Shown piece after piece: positions 60,857 through 64,000 of a stretch of DNA of 64,000 nt (the first letter of the stretch is position 1; each line of letters starts with the position of its first letter). The position numbers were made by a program, and so were the translations under genes. The DNA is from Pseudomonas sp. ZH-FAD (GTDB lineage: Bacteria > Pseudomonadota > Gammaproteobacteria > Pseudomonadales > Pseudomonadaceae). The stretch covers positions 114,835-178,834 of the forward strand of contig NZ_PGLR01000006.1 in NCBI RefSeq assembly GCF_002803095.1, given 5' to 3'. The notes under the pieces were generated by a model. It was not told the origin of the DNA and ran no database searches. It worked only from the letters and a program-made list of their open reading frames with translations.

Positions 60857-62080
60857 ATGAACGCCATGTCCGAGCCCATCCTTACCTCTGGCGATCTGCT
60901 CGCTCGTTTCCAGGCGCTGGACAGCTTTCTTCTGCAGCATCAGGCGCTATGGCGTCCGAGGCCGTTTCACCACCTGCAACTGCCTTGGGAAACGGATCTG
61001 GCGGAACTCGCTACCTGGCTGCGCGGCCGCTCTCTGGAACAGGCTGAAGCCAGCGACAACAGCCCCTTCGCACTCTCTGCACCAGCGCCCTTTCCCGACC
61101 TGGCCCGCCAGGCGCAAGCGCTTAGCCAGTTGGGGGAAATTCCGAGCCTGGACAGTCCGCCGCGCGCGCACGCCGTGAGCGTCGATGTACCCGGCAGAAA
61201 GCTGGCGCAGATCCAGGCCTTTGCCAGCCACCTGCAGTTTCGCCAGCGCCCCACGCACTGGCTCGACTGGTGTTCCGGCAAGGGCCACCTCGGTCGCTGG
61301 TTGACTCAGGATGGCCAGCACCTGACCTGCCTGGAGCATGACTCGGCGCTGATCGAGTCCGGTAGCGCACTGAGCAAACGCCTGGGACTGAACGCCACAC
61401 ATCTACAGCAGGATGTGCTTGCCGATGATTGCGACGAACGCCTGACGAAAGAACATACCCCGGTGGCCCTGCACGCCTGTGGCGACCTGCATGTCCGCCT
61501 GCTGCAACTGGCCAGCCGCAACGGATGCCCACAACTGGCGGTGGCGCCCTGCTGCTACAACCGCATCGCCGACCTGCACTACCAGCCGCTTTCGATGGCT
61601 GCGCAAGGCTCGAGCCTGCAGCTATCCCGCGACGACCTCGGCCTGCCATTGAGCGAGACCGTCACCGCCGGCGCCCGCGTACGCCGACAGCGCAATCAGT
61701 CGATGGCCTGGCGCCTGGCTTTCGATCTGCTGCAACGCCAGCTACGCGGCATCGATGAATACCTGCCGACCCCGTCGCTGCCCAGCGACTGGTTGAGCAA
61801 GTCTTTCGCCCGCTTCTGCCATGACCTCGCCGCGCTGCGCGACGTGCCACTGCCTGGTGAGCAGGACTGGCCGGCATTGGAAGCTCGCGGCTGGCAACGC
61901 CTGGCCGAAGTGCGCAATCTGGAGTTGCTGCGCAACCTGTTCCGCCGGCCACTGGAACTCTGGCTGCTGCTCGACCGCGCCCTGTATCTGCAGGAACAGG
62001 GCTACAGGGTGAAGCTAGGCACCTTCTGCGCTTACCAACTGAGCCCGCGCAACTTGCTACTGCTGGCCGAGCGCGCCTGA
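60857..62080 (+). CDS. SAM-dependent methyltransferase, Methyltransf_32 (GSTCD-like) family
   Basis: 407 residues. The methyltransferase core is central: motif I LDWCSGKGHLGRWL (about 136-149), the acidic residue LEHD after it, and APCCYNR (a Cys-Cys motif typical of the family) near 235. The N-terminal 110 residues and the C-terminal 150 helical residues are less conserved. The relatives are bacterial homologues of GSTCD/METTL25; the substrate is unknown (RNA or protein). Starts at 60857 or 60866; no strong Shine-Dalgarno favours either. Possibly read through from the ABC operon. Confidence 0.8.
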   Translation: MNAMSEPILTSGDLLARFQALDSFLLQHQALWRPRPFHHLQLPWETDLAELATWLRGRSLEQAEASDNSPFALSAPAPFPDLARQAQALSQLGEIPSLDSPPRAHAVSVDVPGRKLAQIQAFASHLQFRQRPTHWLDWCSGKGHLGRWLTQDGQHLTCLEHDSALIESGSALSKRLGLNATHLQQDVLADDCDERLTKEHTPVALHACGDLHVRLLQLASRNGCPQLAVAPCCYNRIADLHYQPLSMAAQGSSLQLSRDDLGLPLSETVTAGARVRRQRNQSMAWRLAFDLLQRQLRGIDEYLPTPSLPSDWLSKSFARFCHDLAALRDVPLPGEQDWPALEARGWQRLAEVRNLELLRNLFRRPLELWLLLDRALYLQEQGYRVKLGTFCAYQLSPRNLLLLAERA

Positions 62081-62095
62081 GTTGCACACAGAAGC

Positions 62096-62104
62096 TGTGG
62101 ATAA
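62096..62104 (-). other. Single perfect DnaA-box match
   Basis: TGTGGATAA, complement of TTATCCACA, lies 15 nt past the methyltransferase stop. The remaining 270 bp up to tRNA-Thr hold no gene that I can support. One box alone has no clear role. Confidence 0.4.
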
Positions 62105-62354
62105 CTCTGTTGATCCTTTCTGGGCAAATGCTGCAAAGCCACTTGGGAATTGCCTCGTAGACATCTGATCATTTTTCAAGCAGCCTTCGAAGCCCTAGCA
62201 AAAACAATAACTTGCGAAAAATCGTGATCGAGTGCACAGAGCCGGTGCGCCACCATCGCACGCGCCTTCTCTTTGTGCATAAGCCAGAAGCTGCTGATAG
62301 CCGAGTCCGGAAAAACCTGGCTCGAAGGTGGCTTTACTCAGGCTGACGAATGGA

Positions 62355-62360
62355 TATAAT
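62355..62360 (+). promoter_or_regulatory. -10 box of tRNA-Thr
   Basis: A perfect TATAAT 14 nt before the tRNA. The -35 region at about 62332-62337 (GCTTTA) is poor. Confidence 0.75.
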
Positions 62361-62374
62361 GGCGGCCCTTCAGT

Positions 62375-62450
<76 letters not shown>

Positions 62451-62458
62451 TACAAATC

Positions 62459-62489
62459 AAAGGGTTACGTGAAAGCGTAGCCCTTTTTT
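62459..62489 (+). terminator. Terminator of tRNA-Thr
   Basis: AAAGGGTTACG, loop TGAAAG, CGTAGCCCTTTTTT, 9 nt after the tRNA. Confidence 0.85.
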
Positions 62490-62811
62490 GTGCCTGAAAT
62501 TTTGTCTGGGGTAGGATTGGGGTAGGGATTTGCCACCGCACCACCACTCGGTTAGAAAAAATCTGCGCCAGCATTACGACCACTCGTCAGCCCAATTCAT
62601 CCGTCATCACCGATGACGCCCTCTGCATCACATCCCCCGCCATCAGAATCTAGGCACTACCAGCATCTTGAACGCTACTCATGGTCAAAGCCTTTTTCGC
62701 CGAGATCCCGTAAAGTGCCACCTTGCAGGGCCTCTGCGGGCAGCATAGGGTGATTGGGCGGGTCGACAGACCTGGCTTCAGGAACACAGCGCCAGAGGAT
62801 TCTTGTGTCAT
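62490..62811. other. Accessory DNA without a supported gene, after tRNA-Thr
   Basis: No integrase or other credible gene. A direct repeat GGGGTAGGATT / GGGGTAGGGATT lies at about 62509-62531, a type of sequence often seen where islands border tRNA genes. The leftward open frame at 62650-62928 overlaps the structured leader and reads like its antisense, so it is not called. Confidence 0.45.
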
Positions 62812-62888
62812 GGTGGCTGCATGCGGGGCGCTTCGGCGCACCGAGTTCCTTGAGTCTCGGTCTTCCACACCCGCATGCAGCCGCCACC
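62812..62888 (+). promoter_or_regulatory. Structured 5' leader, three-way junction with UUCG tetraloop
   Basis: Outer stem: GGTGGCTGCATGCGGG (62812-62827) with CCCGCATGCAG-CCG-CCACC (62870-62888, three extra bases as a bulge). Inside are two hairpins: GCGC-TTCG-GCGC (62828-62839) and CCGAG-N10-CTCGG (62841-62860). 52 nt later a small gene starts. I recall similar hairpins ahead of small Pseudomonas accessory genes, but know no assigned function. Confidence 0.7.
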
Positions 62889-62939
62889 CTTTGTGTGGAA
62901 GCGAAGGTGGCGGTCTCTTAAAACTCAAGAGATCACCCT

Positions 62940-63245
62940 ATGCAGCAGACCAATATCCCTTCAAGCACCATCGACTCCGCTCCGCAAGCCCTCGACGCGC
63001 TCAATGGCCTGTTCACAGTTCGCAGTGACGTCACCTCCGGCCAACTGCATGACGAAGCCCAGCTTCGCCAAAACGCCGCAGTCGGCATACTCCACGCACT
63101 CTCCAGCGCAAGTGACTTGAACACCCTGGAAAACCATTTGCTTCTGGACTGCATCATGGCGCTGCGGCTGCTGTGCTCCGATGCTGCTGCGCTGTATTCG
63201 GCAGCATGCGAACGCGGCAAAGCAGAAAACCAGTCCCTGCCTTAA
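62940..63245 (+). CDS. Small accessory protein of unknown function
   Basis: 101 residues, not recognised. The N-terminus is polar; a central part LFTVRSDVTSGQLHDEAQLRQ (about 24-43, in part) and the helical stretch LNTLENHLLLDCIMALRLLCSDAAALYSA (in part) recall small DUF3077/DUF6124-like proteins of pseudomonads. That is a loose resemblance. A structured leader lies upstream. AAGAGA lies 7-12 nt before the ATG. It overlaps the convergent XRE gene by 4 nt. No membrane segment or signal peptide. Confidence 0.6.
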   Translation: MQQTNIPSSTIDSAPQALDALNGLFTVRSDVTSGQLHDEAQLRQNAAVGILHALSSASDLNTLENHLLLDCIMALRLLCSDAAALYSAACERGKAENQSLP

Positions 63246-63505
63246 TCGCCCTTGCCTACCAACTCGGCCTCGAAACGCTGAACGAAATCAACGAGGCCGA
63301 TGTTCAGCGCATGGCAGATGTCACGGAGCTGAACGAGATCAATCCGGCGCAAGCCGCGCTCGATATCGCTCGCAAACGACTGCGGGCGCTCCAGCGCCTT
63401 AGCGAACTCCGCCTGGGTCAGACCCGCTTCTACTCGGCACTGCTTTAGCAGTCTGAGCAGCACCAGGTTCTCATCCCGATACACCGACTTTTCCAACGGG
63501 AACAC
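63242..63505 (-). CDS. XRE-family transcriptional regulator
   Basis: 87 residues. A single HTH_3 domain: LLRLLKQCRVEAGLTQAEFAKAL, RPQSFASDIERGLRRIDLVQL (each in part), residues 15-70. The second helix TQAEFAKAL and recognition helix SFASDIERG are clear. It is divergent from the gene at 63593, with palindromes in the gap that may be its operator. Such lone small XRE proteins usually repress their own and neighbouring promoters; target unknown. SD: the reversed strand shows weak GGTG. Confidence 0.85.
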   Translation of the reverse strand: MFPLEKSVYRDENLVLLRLLKQCRVEAGLTQAEFAKALERPQSFASDIERGLRRIDLVQLRDICHALNIGLVDFVQRFEAELVGKGD

Positions 63506-63512
63506 CTCAAGC

Positions 63513-63570
63513 TTGACAATCCACTAATGATATATCTAATCTACAGATATCTGATTTACAGATTATCTGG
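63513..63570 (+). promoter_or_regulatory. Promoter and probable XRE operator
   Basis: TTGACA (63513-63518), 16 bp, TCTAAT (63535-63540), reading rightward. The palindrome CAGATATCTG (63544-63553) and a second CAGAT/ATCTG pair (about 63558-63569) lie at the expected start site, so a bound repressor would block it. The block is AT-rich, unlike its surroundings. Confidence 0.6.
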
Positions 63571-63592
63571 ATAAAAGTTCACGGAGCCCGTC

Positions 63593-63928
63593 ATGAATAC
63601 CATTACCAAGAAGCCGCCGATTGATTCGGAAATCCTGTTTGCGCTCAACAAGCAAGCACAGCAGTCCAGAGTTGAGCTTGGCTCACTGCTCCGCGCGTTC
63701 GGCGCCCCCACTACCTTGGCCCAAGCTGCTGCTGTGGCTTGGAAAAACGAGCTCCAAATTAAGGAGGATCCAGATTCAGGATCGCAGCTGTACTACTTAC
63801 CAATTCAGCGGGCCGCCGACTTCATCGATCTGATTCTTGACCAGTTGGATTCAGATAGCAGAACAGAAGCAGTGCAATTTCGATGCGGATTCCACGGTCA
63901 TCTGGCCACCCATTCCATGAGCATCTGA
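63593..63928 (+). pseudogene. Accessory gene interrupted by an IS21-type element end
   Basis: 111 codons, MNTITKKPPIDSEILFALN at the start. Unrecognised and helical, soluble. From about 63884 the reading frame runs into the 23-bp tandem repeats of the IS end, so the last 15 residues (CGFHGHLATHSMSI) are coded by the mobile element, not by the gene. The original C-terminus is missing. ACGGAGC precedes the ATG at 63593. The remainder may lie beyond the right edge after the insertion. No function is proposed. Confidence 0.6.
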
Positions 63929-64000
63929 CCACCGATTCCACGCTGATCCGGCCACCCATTCCACGCGCATCCGGCCACTGATTCCACGGCCATCCGGCCA
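63884..64000. mobile_element. Terminal multiple repeats of an IS21-type insertion sequence (left end)
   Basis: Five tandem degenerate 23-bp units from 63888 to the window edge: each has GATTCCACG or CATTCCACG, then CATCCGGCCAC(C/T). I recall this ATTCCACG-N2-CATCCGGCCA series as the end of IS21-family elements, where multiple terminal repeats bind the transposase. The boundary TGCGG at 63884 is estimated. The transposase genes istA/istB would be to the right, outside the window. Confidence 0.7.

Noticed and set aside
62096..62104. DnaA box as part of a replication origin
   Set aside because: Only one box, no AT-rich unwinding region with repeats and no dnaA/dnaN nearby. Kept only as a site.
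62650..62928. Minus-strand open frame of 92 codons
   Set aside because: It is antisense to the structured leader; apparent conservation would come from the hairpins. No Shine-Dalgarno or domain.
63888..64000. 23-bp tandem units as a CRISPR array
   Set aside because: Units are contiguous and degenerate with no spacers; they match IS21-type terminal repeats.

Overview
The window is about 62 kb of GC-rich chromosomal backbone from a fluorescent-type pseudomonad, followed by about 1.5 kb of accessory DNA at the right edge. Gene content and order match Pseudomonas. The left half (to about 38.5 kb) follows the P. aeruginosa PA0353-PA0305 order: ilvD, folA, glpQ, thyA-lgt, ptsP-rppH, ilvA, rpiA, carO, serA, hacB. 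The right half follows PA5126-PA5155: trmL, secB-grxC, gpmI, envC, ctpA, three solute-binding proteins, hisBHAF, asmA-mutY-yggX and a histidine-type ABC transporter. A cutinase close to the P. mendocina enzyme points to the P. mendocina/oleovorans/pseudoalcaligenes group (Ectopseudomonas). No database search was run; the synteny statements come from memory.

Layout. 0-2 kb: the 3' end of a large YDG/MBG-repeat adhesin and a secreted cutinase. 2-20.8 kb: branched-chain amino acid synthesis (ilvD, ilvA), folate/thymidylate metabolism (folA, thyA), lipoprotein maturation (lgt), the nitrogen PTS regulator with the RNA pyrophosphohydrolase (ptsP-rppH), a membrane protein/GTPase pair, a HAD phosphatase and rpiA. 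20.9-24.1 kb: a cadmium/zinc module (cadR divergent from cadA, then a DUF3703 gene). 24.1-27 kb: YegP, CarO and two CarP-like beta-propellers. 27-34.8 kb: an FAH hydrolase, D-2-hydroxyglutarate dehydrogenase divergent from serA, and oxygenase, desulfidase and hydrolase genes. 35-38.5 kb: an AraC regulator divergent from an acyl-homoserine-lactone acylase. 38.5-38.86 kb: an NtrC/sigma-54 promoter driving what looks like the small RNA NrsZ, at the point where the two syntenic halves join. 38.9-62 kb: the PA5126-PA5155-like block. 62.4-64 kb: tRNA-Thr, then AT-richer accessory DNA with a structured leader, small unknown genes, an XRE regulator and the end of what looks like an IS21-type insertion sequence that cuts into a gene.

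Connections between genes. The HAD phosphatase at 17.2 kb probably supplies the histidinol-phosphatase activity that the short HisB at 51 kb lacks. SerA and the divergent flavin dehydrogenase can recycle the 2-hydroxyglutarate that SerA makes. CadR controls cadA through an overlong-spacer promoter.

Intergenic DNA is rich in repeats: REP/REPIN pairs of several families, and three copies of a roughly 110-180 bp structured element whose stems differ in sequence but keep pairing. These repeats, the NrsZ locus at the rearrangement junction and the structured leader at 62.8 kb are the best targets for follow-up.
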